Shown here in pieces: positions 23,327 through 31,676 of a stretch of DNA of 38,534 nucleotides. The translations under genes were made by a program, and so were the position numbers. Origin of the DNA: Coprothermobacter sp. (GTDB lineage: Bacteria; Caldisericota; Caldisericia; Cryosericales; Cryosericaceae); assembly GCA_013824685.1 (NCBI GenBank), contig PNOG01000025.1:1-38534 (forward strand), read 5' to 3'. The notes beneath the pieces are model-generated. The model was given only the letters and a program-made list of their open reading frames with translations, was not told the DNA's origin and ran no database searches. How positions within the stretch are numbered: the stretch's first letter is position 1; each line of letters opens with the position of its first letter.

Positions 23327-24991
23327 CTATGGCATGAACTGGATGGTTGCCGTCCGCGTCGTCGCATTCCATGACACGTCCGCACCGAAGGCCTCAGCCA
23401 CAAACCGGAGAGGTACGAAAGTGCGGCTCCCCGTGATGCGGGGAGCGGCTTCCAAGAGGACAGCCCTGCCATTCACCTGTGCCGTCCTGTCCCCGATGTG
23501 CAGGACGATGAGGGCTGCAGGGTGCTGAGTGGTCGCTTCGAGCTTGAGCCAGACCTTCTGCTGAGCTTCGTTCCACGTCACCTGGGCTCCGAATGCCTCA
23601 CTGATCATCCGGACGGGGACGAACATCCTCCCGATCTTGGCGTCGATGAACGCGGGTGCGTCGAGTGCGACCTTCACTCCTCCGACCAGCACGGTCTTCG
23701 AACCGACGGTCAGGTCGATGCGCACAGGCGCAGCCTCAGTGATCTCGAAACGGATGGTGACAAACTGCTCGCCCCCGTCAGACGTGACCCGCACCAGGTT
23801 CTGATACGTCTTGGGGCTCATGTCCGTGGGGCCGACGGAGATCGCGACCACAGACCTCACCGACGTGCTCCCGGCCGCAGGCGTCGCTGTCAGGTAGGAG
23901 GGCAGATTCTCGAGCCGCCACGACAGCGTGCCTTCGCCCGCATTGGTCACCGTCAGGCTGGAGGTCCTGCGCTGGTTGCCCGGCACCGTCCCCAGCTGAA
24001 CCTCGGCCGCCGAAAGACAGAGAAACGGTTCCGACGTCGTCCAAGTGCCCAGCTCACCCTCGGCACTCCCAAAGAAGGCCGCCCCACCCACAAGGCCGAG
24101 CGCAGTGATCGATATGCTGGACGAACCGGCGCGAAGCCGAACGAACGACGTTCCCAAGTCCTTGGACAGCAGGACCCCTTGGGCCGCTGTAGCGACGACC
24201 AGCCTCCCCTGTGTGGTGACGGCAAGTCCCGTTACTGTCGCTCCGGCCGGCAGGGTAACAGTCAACCATGAGTCGCCGCCATTCGTACTGCGGATGATGC
24301 TTCGTGCACTACCCGCGTAGAGCGTGCCCTTGGTACTGTCCGCAGCAAGCCATTCATACGACGTTCCCGGCGCCCGGAGAGTCGCAAACGAAACCCCGTC
24401 GTCCGTCGACCGGTACAGCCCCTTGTCCCGCGTCGACACCACAAGGACACCAGCGCGCGGCTGGACGATGTCGGTGACGAAGAACGTGGCTATACCCTTC
24501 CCCATCCCCTTCCACGTCGAGCCCGCGTCAGTAGACGAGTAGAGACCGTGGCACAGGGAAGCTACAAACAGCCTCTGTGGACGAAAGCGATCGGGCCGGA
24601 TGTGGGCGATGTTGACACAGTCGAGCGACGTGTCCTGTCTCCAGGACACACCACCGTCGGTGGACACGTACAGCCCGTCGCCATCGGTTCCAAGAAACCA
24701 GTGTCCCGACTGGAGGATGGCAGCCGTATGGACGTCCAGCCCGTCGAGCGAGCTGGACAGCCGGGCAAACGTGCCGCCGTTGGGCGAACCGTACACGCCT
24801 GCCTTCGTCGCGACCAGCCATAGACCACCGCCAGCATCCTCGCCTGCCGCAGCCGTGACGCCCGAGGAGAAGAGCTTGAGCACCTGCCATCCCCCTGAAG
24901 ACTGCGCAGACGCCCGTGGCACGCGCCAGCTCAAGACAGAGCCCGAAAACACAAGTGCCGTCACAAGGACTGTTGCAATGACTCTCTTCAT
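23327..24991 (-). CDS. Secreted beta-propeller/stalk-domain protein
   Basis: The 554-residue protein has a signal peptide (MKRVIATVLVTALVFSGSVL). A propeller of BNR/Ycf48-like blades follows (about 30-305), seen in repeated 'GLYVSTDGGVSWRQD', 'GLYSSTDAGSTWKG', 'GLYRSTDDGVSF' and 'RSTNGGDSWLTV'. An Ig/BACON-like domain comes next (~315-410; SLTVTNAGEGTLSW), then two stalk domains (MFVPVRMISEAFGAQVTW, TFVPLRFVAEAFGADVSW). Its ATG overlaps the stop of the upstream thioredoxin-CcdA gene (ATGA), so the two are translationally coupled; AGGGGT nearby serves as ribosome binding site. It is last in the redox operon from the 27312-27339 promoter. Propeller proteins of this kind often act as assembly factors or bind ligands; coupling to redox genes suggests a partner or client, which is inference. 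Confidence 0.85.
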   Translation of the reverse strand: MKRVIATVLVTALVFSGSVLSWRVPRASAQSSGGWQVLKLFSSGVTAAAGEDAGGGLWLVATKAGVYGSPNGGTFARLSSSLDGLDVHTAAILQSGHWFLGTDGDGLYVSTDGGVSWRQDTSLDCVNIAHIRPDRFRPQRLFVASLCHGLYSSTDAGSTWKGMGKGIATFFVTDIVQPRAGVLVVSTRDKGLYRSTDDGVSFATLRAPGTSYEWLAADSTKGTLYAGSARSIIRSTNGGDSWLTVTLPAGATVTGLAVTTQGRLVVATAAQGVLLSKDLGTSFVRLRAGSSSISITALGLVGGAAFFGSAEGELGTWTTSEPFLCLSAAEVQLGTVPGNQRRTSSLTVTNAGEGTLSWRLENLPSYLTATPAAGSTSVRSVVAISVGPTDMSPKTYQNLVRVTSDGGEQFVTIRFEITEAAPVRIDLTVGSKTVLVGGVKVALDAPAFIDAKIGRMFVPVRMISEAFGAQVTWNEAQQKVWLKLEATTQHPAALIVLHIGDRTAQVNGRAVLLEAAPRITGSRTFVPLRFVAEAFGADVSWNATTRTATIQFMP

Positions 24992-26193
24992 CCGATCACC
25001 CCTAGAAGTGTGAACGCACGCACGAGCAGGAACCCCGCTATCAGCAAGAACAGCACAGCCGTGGCGATCTTGACGACGACAGTGTTCTTCGTCAGCCAGC
25101 CCGTCATCTTCTCGCTCGTCGTGCCGAGCCACGCCACAAACGTGATGATGAGCAGTGGAAGGATGAACAGCAGATTGTAGATGACGAGGAGGAGCGTCGC
25201 CCTTGCCCGCAGAGCGCTCTGGCTGTAGATGAGCACGATGGTCGGCAGGTAGGTCTGTCCCGTGCACAGGAACTCGAACAGCGACACGGGGAATGCGATG
25301 AGAAATGCGCTCGTCGCAAGGAACCCGGTGTTGGCGGTCTTGCGTATGAGCCCGTGGATGGCCTGTTTCTGCCGTGCAGGAAGCTGGAGGCTCATGTCTT
25401 CGAGCCTGCCATGCCGCACGCGATATGCGTCACGGAACGAGAGCGCGGCGATGACCAGGGCGAATATGCCGATGACCAGGTAGAACCACCGGGCGATTGC
25501 GAAGAACCACGTCGCCTGGGCAACATACTTGTACAGACCCAGCCCCGCCAGGAAGTAGGCGAGGAAGACGCCAGCTCCGAATGCCGCGCCGACCAGCAGG
25601 ATGTCCCGCTTCTTCTTACTGCGCATAATGAGGTACGAGATAAAGAAGATGAGCGTCGCGAACGCACATGGGTTCACGCCGTCCAGCAGTCCCGCCCCGA
25701 TGACAGTCAGCACGCTGAACGTCCGGAACGCGTCCTCTGCCGACGATCCGCCCTTGTCTGCGGTCGCCAGGGCCGCGGAAAGCCACACGTTCCCCTCGGC
25801 ATCCGTCGTGGCAAAGGCATTCTCGAGTCCTGCACGGATAGCCTTTTCGCGCACCAGCGCGGTCTTGCCTACAAAGACGGTCGGGGCCGTACCACGCTGT
25901 TCCTCGGGAACGCCGTACTGGTCATCCAGTGACGCACGGACCTTCGAGCCTTGAACGTCCAGCGCGTCGTACTTGCGGACGACGGTGAACGAGTACTTCC
26001 CTTTCAGCGACTCGAGCAGCTGCTCGACAGCCTGGCACTCACTGCACCCTTCCGTATAGTAGTACACGATGGATACATCGGTCGCTGTGCCGCCCGCAGT
26101 GGTTGCTTGAGTTGTAGAGAGGCCCACAATGGACCCCGGCAGTACCGCCATCAGTAGAAGGGCAGCGATGCAGACAACCCTTCTGCGGTTCAT
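24988..26193 (-). CDS. Thioredoxin-CcdA/DsbD-like transmembrane thiol-redox protein
   Basis: The ~401-residue protein has a signal-anchor N-terminus, then a thioredoxin-like domain facing outward (about 40-130) with CxxC in TEGCSECQAVE. A CcdA/DsbD-type membrane domain of six or more helices follows (~165-401). It keeps both redox cysteines expected in that fold: NPCAF in the first helix and FLCTGQTY in the fourth. Family knowledge: such proteins carry electrons from cytoplasmic thioredoxin across the membrane to extracytoplasmic thiol oxidoreductases. It starts in the overlap with the upstream thioredoxin gene (GTG 26196 or ATG 26193) and ends in an ATGA overlap with the propeller gene. The domain order, thioredoxin before CcdA, is the reverse of the C-terminal thioredoxin in DsbD. 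Confidence 0.87.
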   Translation of the reverse strand: MNRRRVVCIAALLLMAVLPGSIVGLSTTQATTAGGTATDVSIVYYYTEGCSECQAVEQLLESLKGKYSFTVVRKYDALDVQGSKVRASLDDQYGVPEEQRGTAPTVFVGKTALVREKAIRAGLENAFATTDAEGNVWLSAALATADKGGSSAEDAFRTFSVLTVIGAGLLDGVNPCAFATLIFFISYLIMRSKKKRDILLVGAAFGAGVFLAYFLAGLGLYKYVAQATWFFAIARWFYLVIGIFALVIAALSFRDAYRVRHGRLEDMSLQLPARQKQAIHGLIRKTANTGFLATSAFLIAFPVSLFEFLCTGQTYLPTIVLIYSQSALRARATLLLVIYNLLFILPLLIITFVAWLGTTSEKMTGWLTKNTVVVKIATAVLFLLIAGFLLVRAFTLLGVIG

Positions 26194-27233
26194 CACTGTG
26201 AGCCCTTCAGGATGTCTTCGAGCACCGTATAGACACCATTCTGAGCCAGAGCGCCGCCGCTGAAGACCACGTTCGTCTCCTTGTCCAGGAGGACTGCATA
26301 AGGAGCTTCGACCTGTCGCATCTGTTTCCCGATGGCGCGCTCCGGGTCGATAATGACTTGGGCTCCCTGCTCAGCGGCTTCCTTGACAAACCGCTTCACC
26401 GGGTCGATCTCGGCTTCTCCAAACGCGACGGCAATCACGTTCCATCCGGAAGTCCTTGTCTTGAGCGTTGTGAGGAGCTTCATGGCTGCCTGGTAGCACG
26501 ATCCGCACGTCGGCTGGCTGAAGACGATGGCCGTGTACTTGCCCTTGAGGCCGGCCGTTTCCAGCGCCTGTCCACTTGTGCTGGTCGCTCTGAACGTGGG
26601 GAAAGGCTTCTCGAGCCGTAGACCGGGCGTGCCCCGTTCAGCCACCAGCCTGTTGAACGCATCCTCGCCCACATCGGCCACGTAGATGGAACCGGCGAGC
26701 ATGCGCATGAGCTGTCGCCCAGGACCTGCGAGTTCTCCGCCAGCACCAAAAGTCTCGTCGTCGTCGGTGCCAATCAGCTGATACAGGTTAGTTCCCACGT
26801 ACTGCTCGGTAAAAGAGGTTGCTGACTGGGGCCAGCGCGGAGTCAGCTGGCGCATCGCCTGGACTGCATACAGGTTGTCCACGTAGACAGCGAATTCCAC
26901 ATCACGCGGGGCAAGCAGGAGACGGTCCAGCACCGACGGAGTCGAGTTGCCAAGCGGGAACGTGTAGACGTAGCCTGCAAAACCACCGTCCCGCGTAACC
27001 TTCCACCGCGGGAACGACCCAAGCTGGCCGAGGCGGTCCGGAAGATCTTCCACCTTCTCGACGGCAACGCTGGTTCCTTCCGACGAAACGAGGCCAGCTG
27101 GATCTCCGTGCCCGCGTACGACCACGACACCGGTAATCCACAGGGCTATGATGACCGCCAGCGCGACGGCGCCCCACACGAGGGGCGAGCGACGCCTGGG
27201 CGCTACGTACTTGCCATTTTTCTTCTGCGACAT
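26193..27233 (-). CDS. Membrane-anchored thioredoxin/TlpA-like redox protein
   Basis: The 346-residue protein has a basic N-terminus, one membrane helix (about 17-40) and a ~170-residue extracytoplasmic region of unknown fold. A C-terminal redoxin domain follows (~205-346), with active-site CGSC in SQPTCGSCYQAAM, a cis-Pro motif (EAPYAVLLD) and a typical end (GVYTVLEDIL). The middle region (FAVYVDNLYAVQAMRQ and GGELAGPGRQLMRML) is not one I recognise. Family knowledge: TlpA/ResA-like proteins reduce or isomerise disulfides outside the membrane. AAGGAG lies 7 bases before its ATG and a strong promoter lies 79 bases upstream, so it heads the operon. The next gene, a CcdA-type electron carrier, is its likely reductant. 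Confidence 0.87.
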   Translation of the reverse strand: MSQKKNGKYVAPRRRSPLVWGAVALAVIIALWITGVVVVRGHGDPAGLVSSEGTSVAVEKVEDLPDRLGQLGSFPRWKVTRDGGFAGYVYTFPLGNSTPSVLDRLLLAPRDVEFAVYVDNLYAVQAMRQLTPRWPQSATSFTEQYVGTNLYQLIGTDDDETFGAGGELAGPGRQLMRMLAGSIYVADVGEDAFNRLVAERGTPGLRLEKPFPTFRATSTSGQALETAGLKGKYTAIVFSQPTCGSCYQAAMKLLTTLKTRTSGWNVIAVAFGEAEIDPVKRFVKEAAEQGAQVIIDPERAIGKQMRQVEAPYAVLLDKETNVVFSGGALAQNGVYTVLEDILKGSQ

Positions 27234-27311
27234 TTTTCGACTCCTTTGCAGGATGGCTTGGATGACAAGGACGCCGGGCGACTTCAGAGTCTCCCAGACA
27301 TCATCCCTGCA

Positions 27312-27339
27312 ATTATACGGGTGGCGCCTGCAGTATCAA
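27312..27339 (-). promoter_or_regulatory. Promoter of the redox operon
   Basis: On the minus strand TTGATA (27339-27334), a 16-base spacer and a perfect TATAAT (27317-27312) precede the thioredoxin gene by about 79 bases. Confidence 0.8.
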
Positions 27340-27403
27340 CAGCCGCATATTCACATGGACCCAGAGTCCGCGTCCATCACGTGCCGCCCCCGGCATAAGC
27401 GAA

Positions 27404-27428
27404 GAGCCCCGGCGCATGGCTCGGGCTC
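27404..27428 (-). terminator. Probable terminator of the ftcD-to-transketolase operon
   Basis: GAGCCC pairs with GGGCTC at 27404-27428, 28 bases beyond the transketolase stop, and is followed on the minus strand by TTCGCTTAT, only a weak T-tract. Confidence 0.45.
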
Positions 27429-27455
27429 CAGGTAATCAGGGAGTCATAGGCGGCA

Positions 27456-28427
27456 CTACTTCTTCTGCCTCAACGCTCTGCGCACTGCTGCCTCGATGTC
27501 GGTGTGGCGGCAGCCAAACGCGGTGAGCAGTTCGTCAGGGGTGCCGGATTCGCCGAAGCGGTCCTTGATGCCGACGAATTCCATGGGCACCGGGCATTCC
27601 TGCGCCAGCACTTCCGCAACTGCGGAGCCGAATCCTCCCATGACCTGGTGCTCCTCTGCGGTGACCACGGCGCCCGTCTCACGGGCAGCCTTCAGCAGGA
27701 GCTCGCGGTCGATGGGCTTGATGGTGTGGATGTTCAGGACGCGGGCATGGATGCCCTGCTTCTTCAGTTCCTCGTGCGCGAGCAGAGCCTCGTACACCAT
27801 GTACCCGGTCGCAGCGATGGTGACGTCGTCGCCGTCTTCGAAGGTGATGCCCTTGCCGATGTCGAATGGCGTCGCATCGTCCGTGAGAATCGGCACGGAC
27901 TCGCGGCCAAGCCGGATGAACACCGGGCCCTGCATGGCGGCGACCGCCAGCGTGGCCTTGCGGGCTTCGTTCACATCGCAGGGGTTGATGACGGTCATGT
28001 GTGGCAGCATCCTCATGATACCCAAGTCTTCAAGCGCCTGATGGGTCGCCCCGTCGGGGCCGACGCTGATGCCGCCGTGTGCGCCGACGATCTTGACGTT
28101 CAGCTCAGCATAGGCGACGGTGACCCGGATCTGGTCAAGCGCCCGGTCGACCATGAACGTGCCATAGGTCGACGTGAACGGCACCTTGCCCATCAGCGAC
28201 AGCCCCGCGGCGATGCCCACCATGTCCGCCTCGGCGATGCCGCAGTCGATGAACCGTTCGGGGAACTCCTTCTTGAAGCGGTCCGTCGTAGTCGACTTAG
28301 CGAGGTCCGCGTCGAGAACGAATACGCGCGGGTCTTCCTTGCCCAGCATGAGCAGGGCATCCGAGTAGCCGAAGCGCGTCGCCTTGCCTTCGAGGGTGCC
28401 GCAAACGTCGTTGTGTGCAGTCGCCAT
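27456..28427 (-). CDS. Transketolase, C-terminal (pyrimidine-binding) subunit
   Basis: The 323-residue protein matches the transketolase pyrimidine-binding and C-terminal domains: a start like RFGYSDALLMLGKEDPRV, then DCGIAEADMVGIAAGLS with the Glu of the cofactor-activating pair, FTSTYGTFM and AHGGISVGPDGATHQ. The C-terminal domain has RVLNIHTIKPID and TAEEHQVMGGFGSAV. Family knowledge: together with the N-terminal subunit it forms a thiamine-diphosphate enzyme moving two-carbon units between sugars. The gene starts one base after the N-subunit stop (TGACATG), with GGTGA as ribosome binding site, so the two are tightly coupled. Split transketolases are common in archaea and some bacteria. 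A role as a sugar-phosphate variant of 1-deoxyxylulose synthase is less likely. Confidence 0.92.
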   Translation of the reverse strand: MATAHNDVCGTLEGKATRFGYSDALLMLGKEDPRVFVLDADLAKSTTTDRFKKEFPERFIDCGIAEADMVGIAAGLSLMGKVPFTSTYGTFMVDRALDQIRVTVAYAELNVKIVGAHGGISVGPDGATHQALEDLGIMRMLPHMTVINPCDVNEARKATLAVAAMQGPVFIRLGRESVPILTDDATPFDIGKGITFEDGDDVTIAATGYMVYEALLAHEELKKQGIHARVLNIHTIKPIDRELLLKAARETGAVVTAEEHQVMGGFGSAVAEVLAQECPVPMEFVGIKDRFGESGTPDELLTAFGCRHTDIEAAVRRALRQKK

Positions 28428-28428
28428 G

Positions 28429-29259
28429 TCACTCACCCCCCTGTGCGTCCAGCTCGCGGATGGCCTGGGCCAGCTCGTCCTGGGACGGCGCCTTGCCATG
28501 CCAGCCGGCAACGTTCTCCATGAACGAAACGCCCTTGCCCTTGATGGTATGAGCGACGATTGCAGTGGGCTGTCCCTTGACCGTTTTCGCCTCTTCAAGC
28601 GCCTTCACACACTGCTCCATGTCGTGGCCGTCAATGCTGATGACATGCCAGTTGAACGCGCGAAGTTTGGCCGCAACGTCATCGATGCACATGACCTCGG
28701 AACATTTGCCGTCGATCTGCAGTCCGTTGTTGTCGACGATGACGCACAGGTTGTCCAGCTTGAAGTGCGCACCTGCCATCAGGGCCTCCCAGATCTGGCC
28801 CTCCTGCAGCTCGCCATCGCCGGTGAGGCAGTAGGCACGAACCGGCAGCTTGTCGTACCGGGCGGCATAGGCACAGCCAACGGCGACGGAGAGTCCCTGG
28901 CCAAGAGAACCCGTCGACGTCTCGACGCCGGGCGGGCTCCCCTTCTTGGGGTGTCCCTGCAGGCGTGAGCCGAACTTGCGCAGCGTCAGGAGCTCGTCCT
29001 TCGGGAAGAAGCCCTTGTAGGCGAGCAGGGTGTACAGCAGTGGCGCGATGTGCCCCTTGGACCAGAAGATGCGGTCACGGTCGGGGTCGGTGGGCATCGT
29101 CAGGTTGGCCGCCCGGAAGTAGAGGGCCGTCATGATGTCGGCGGCCGACAGCGAGCCGCCCGGATGCCCTGAACCGGCGGCCGTGATGGAGCGAAGCGTG
29201 TCCTTGCGGATCTCGGTCGCAAGGTGCTTCAGTTCCTGGATCGTCAGCAGAGTCTCCAT
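28429..29259 (-). CDS. Transketolase, N-terminal (thiamine-diphosphate-binding) subunit
   Basis: The 276-residue protein carries the full ThDP-binding motif GDGELQEGQ with DNNGLQ about 27 residues on. It also has GHPGGSLSAADIM and WSKGHIAPLLY, typical of transketolase N-domains, and the substrate/cofactor His residues of GHP and KGH. STGSLGQGLSVAVG precedes the motif. It lacks the pyrimidine domain, which the next gene supplies. It starts 12 bases after the aminotransferase stop and ends one base before its partner's start, inside the six-gene operon. Family knowledge: the enzyme is in the non-oxidative pentose phosphate pathway and can supply pentoses in organisms lacking the oxidative branch. 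Confidence 0.92.
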   Translation of the reverse strand: METLLTIQELKHLATEIRKDTLRSITAAGSGHPGGSLSAADIMTALYFRAANLTMPTDPDRDRIFWSKGHIAPLLYTLLAYKGFFPKDELLTLRKFGSRLQGHPKKGSPPGVETSTGSLGQGLSVAVGCAYAARYDKLPVRAYCLTGDGELQEGQIWEALMAGAHFKLDNLCVIVDNNGLQIDGKCSEVMCIDDVAAKLRAFNWHVISIDGHDMEQCVKALEEAKTVKGQPTAIVAHTIKGKGVSFMENVAGWHGKAPSQDELAQAIRELDAQGGE

Positions 29260-29271
29260 GGCTGCTCGTTC

Positions 29272-30441
29272 CTACTTCAGTTCGGCCAGGGCCGTACGGA
29301 TCCGTCCGAGCGCAAGGGCGATGTTCTCGCGCGACGTGGCATACGAGAAGCGGAGGTACCCCTCCCCGAACGAGCCGAAGCCGGTCCCGGCCAGGCAGGC
29401 GACGCCCGCGTTGTAGAGCAGGTGGTCGGCGATCTCCTGGGATGAGCGGCCAAAGCTCTTGACGTTCGGGAAGACGTAGAAGGCGCCGTGCGGTTTGCGG
29501 CAGGTGACGCCGGGGATGGCGTTGAGCCCATCGACAATGATCTCCCGGCGGGCCAGGAACTCTTGCCGCATCTTCTCCTCGTCGTCCTGCGGGCCAGTCA
29601 GCGCTTCGATGCCTGCCATCTGGGTGAACGTAGCGGTGCAGGATGCCGTATTCGCGATGACCTTGGACATCCACTCGATGAGGTCGCGCGGCCCGGCTGC
29701 GTAGCCCAGGCGCCACCCGGTCATGGCGTAAGTCTTGGACATGCCGTCCATGATGATCGTGCGCTCCTTCATGCCGGGGAGCGACGCAATGGAGAAATGC
29801 TCGCCTTCAAACACCAGACGCGAATAGATCTCGTCCGACAGGACGTAGAAGTCATACTTCCTGGCCATCTCGGCAACCAGCTCTAGGTCCTCGCGCGCAA
29901 TGATGCCGCCGGTGGGGTTGGCAGGCGAGTTGATGACGACCAGCCTGGTGCGCGGCGAGATCAGCTTCACGAACGTGTCGCGGTCGAAGCCGAAGTCCTT
30001 CTCCTCGAGGATCGGGAGGGGCACGGCCTTGGCGCCGGAGATGTTGATGCATGATTCATAGATAGGATACGACGGATTGGGGTAGATCGCCTCGTCGCCG
30101 TCTTCGAGCAGGGTCATGCACGACGAGTAGATGACGTCCTTGGCGCCTGGGGTGACCAGCACCTCTTCCGCCGTGACTGGGACGCCACGGGTCCTGCTGA
30201 TGTACTCGGCAATGGTCTTGCGGAAATCCATCCGGCCCATGGTGGGCGAGTAGTGGGTGTAGTTCTGCTCGATCGCCCGCATACCGGCTTGCTTGATGTT
30301 CTCGGGGGTGTTGAAGTCGGGTTCGCCGATCTGCATATAGATCATGCTCTTGCCCTGGCGTTCCAGTTCCTGCGCCTTGGCCATGACGACGAAGGCTCCT
30401 TCGCCACCAGCCCTCTGCACACGTTTCGTTACTTTCAGCAT
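29272..30441 (-). CDS. PLP-dependent class I/II aminotransferase (aspartate/aromatic type)
   Basis: The 389-residue protein is a typical fold-type I aminotransferase. Landmarks in order are IGEPDFNTPENIK, YTHYSPTMGRMDFRK, the NPTGG motif in INSPANPTGG, DEIYSRLVFEG, the Schiff-base lysine in SKTYAMTGWRLGY, and the substrate-binding Arg near the end (GYLRFSYA). It moves an amino group between an amino acid and a keto acid, usually with 2-oxoglutarate/glutamate; I cannot fix the amino-acid substrate. The closest family is the archaeal/bacterial aspartate aminotransferase group. GGGAGG sits 8 bases before the ATG. Context with ftcD and hutI, which yield glutamate, suggests it may draw on that glutamate pool. 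Confidence 0.92.
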   Translation of the reverse strand: MLKVTKRVQRAGGEGAFVVMAKAQELERQGKSMIYMQIGEPDFNTPENIKQAGMRAIEQNYTHYSPTMGRMDFRKTIAEYISRTRGVPVTAEEVLVTPGAKDVIYSSCMTLLEDGDEAIYPNPSYPIYESCINISGAKAVPLPILEEKDFGFDRDTFVKLISPRTRLVVINSPANPTGGIIAREDLELVAEMARKYDFYVLSDEIYSRLVFEGEHFSIASLPGMKERTIIMDGMSKTYAMTGWRLGYAAGPRDLIEWMSKVIANTASCTATFTQMAGIEALTGPQDDEEKMRQEFLARREIIVDGLNAIPGVTCRKPHGAFYVFPNVKSFGRSSQEIADHLLYNAGVACLAGTGFGSFGEGYLRFSYATSRENIALALGRIRTALAELK

Positions 30442-30465
30442 GTCCTCTACCTCCCTGCAGATGAT

Positions 30466-31608
30466 TCAGCGCTCACGCGCGATCGTGCACCTGTCGTGCT
30501 TGTGGCCGGCGTTGGGCCGCATGAACGGCCGCTTGACCACGATGCCTGCCTCGGCCCTTCCGCGAATCGGGATGTACACCGTGTCGCCGACCTTCACCAC
30601 GTCCTTCTCCACCATGCACAGAGCATACGACCCACCCAGCGTCGGGCAGTAGTTGCCGCTGGTCACGTAGCCGATCTTGACGGGCATCTCGGGGCTGCCT
30701 GCCAGGCAGTCGAACCCGTTGCGCGGGATGGCCCTGCTGTTCATCTTCACGCCGATCCATGCGCGCGGGACGCCCTTCGCTTTCATGGCCAGCAGTGCGG
30801 GCTTGCCCACGAAGTCATGATCCCAGCTGATCACGAAGTTCTGCCCGGCTTCGAGTGGCGCTATGGTGTTGTCAAGGTCATGGCCATACAGCCAGTAGCA
30901 CACTTCGAAGCGCAGCGTGTCACGCGCGCCCAGTCCGTTGGGCAGCAAACCGAACGGCTTGCCGGCGTCCAGGATCGCATTCCACAGGTACGATGCCTCT
31001 GCAGGAGCAACGTAGATCTCGTACCCGTCCTCGCCTGTGTAACCGGTGCGCGACACGATGCACTTGCGTCCAGCAACGGTGGTCTCCAGAAAGTGGAAGT
31101 ACGCCAGGCCCACGATGTCTGCGGTGGTCATGCCTTTCAGGATATCCTCTGCTGCCGGCCCCTGCAGGGCCACTTCGGCGTACGTAGCCGTCGCTCCGGT
31201 GATGGTGATGTCCCCCAGTTTGTGGCCCATGACCCACGCGAGGTCCTTCTCGTAGTTGCCGGCGTTGACGACCAACAGGAACTTCGTCGCACTATACTTG
31301 TAGATGAAGAAATCGTCGACGACCGTCCCCTCCGGATAGAGGAACTCGGCATACTTGATCTCGTACGGCTCGAGCAGGGCTGCATTCCACGTGGCAATAT
31401 AGCTCACAAACTTCTCGGCATCCGGTCCTTCGACCTCGATCTCGCCCATGTGCGAGACATCAAACAGTCCCGCGGCCGTGCGGCAGGCCTTGTGCTCTTC
31501 GATGATGCTCGTGTACTGAATCGGCATCTCGTAGCCCGCGAACTCGACCATCGTTGCACCGAGTCTCACATGCTCGTCGTACAGCGGCGTACGCAATACC
31601 TGTGCCAT
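30466..31608 (-). CDS. gcvT: Aminomethyltransferase (glycine cleavage T protein-like)
   Basis: The 380-residue protein has the expected length for GcvT and its conserved blocks: ATMVEFAGYEMPIQY, GLFDVSHMGEIEVEG, the catalytic-region motif GTVVDDFFIYK, ALQGPAAEDIL, SRTGYTGEDGYEIY and LGARDTLRFEVCYWLYGHDL. The C-terminal domain ends in GYVTSGNYCPTLGGSYAL. Family knowledge: GcvT transfers the aminomethyl carbon of glycine to tetrahydrofolate, giving methylene-tetrahydrofolate and ammonia. GcvP and GcvH are not in the window, so a complete glycine cleavage system is not shown, and a related role such as another tetrahydrofolate-dependent transfer is possible. ATG 31608 has GAGGAGAGG just upstream; a longer frame to 32160 overlaps hutI and is not real. 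Confidence 0.92.
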   Translation of the reverse strand: MAQVLRTPLYDEHVRLGATMVEFAGYEMPIQYTSIIEEHKACRTAAGLFDVSHMGEIEVEGPDAEKFVSYIATWNAALLEPYEIKYAEFLYPEGTVVDDFFIYKYSATKFLLVVNAGNYEKDLAWVMGHKLGDITITGATATYAEVALQGPAAEDILKGMTTADIVGLAYFHFLETTVAGRKCIVSRTGYTGEDGYEIYVAPAEASYLWNAILDAGKPFGLLPNGLGARDTLRFEVCYWLYGHDLDNTIAPLEAGQNFVISWDHDFVGKPALLAMKAKGVPRAWIGVKMNSRAIPRNGFDCLAGSPEMPVKIGYVTSGNYCPTLGGSYALCMVEKDVVKVGDTVYIPIRGRAEAGIVVKRPFMRPNAGHKHDRCTIARER

Positions 31609-31676
31609 GTTCCTCTCCTCTGCTTCGATTCGCCGCAGGACAGGCGCTGTATGAAGATTCTGCCCCGGATGGCGCG

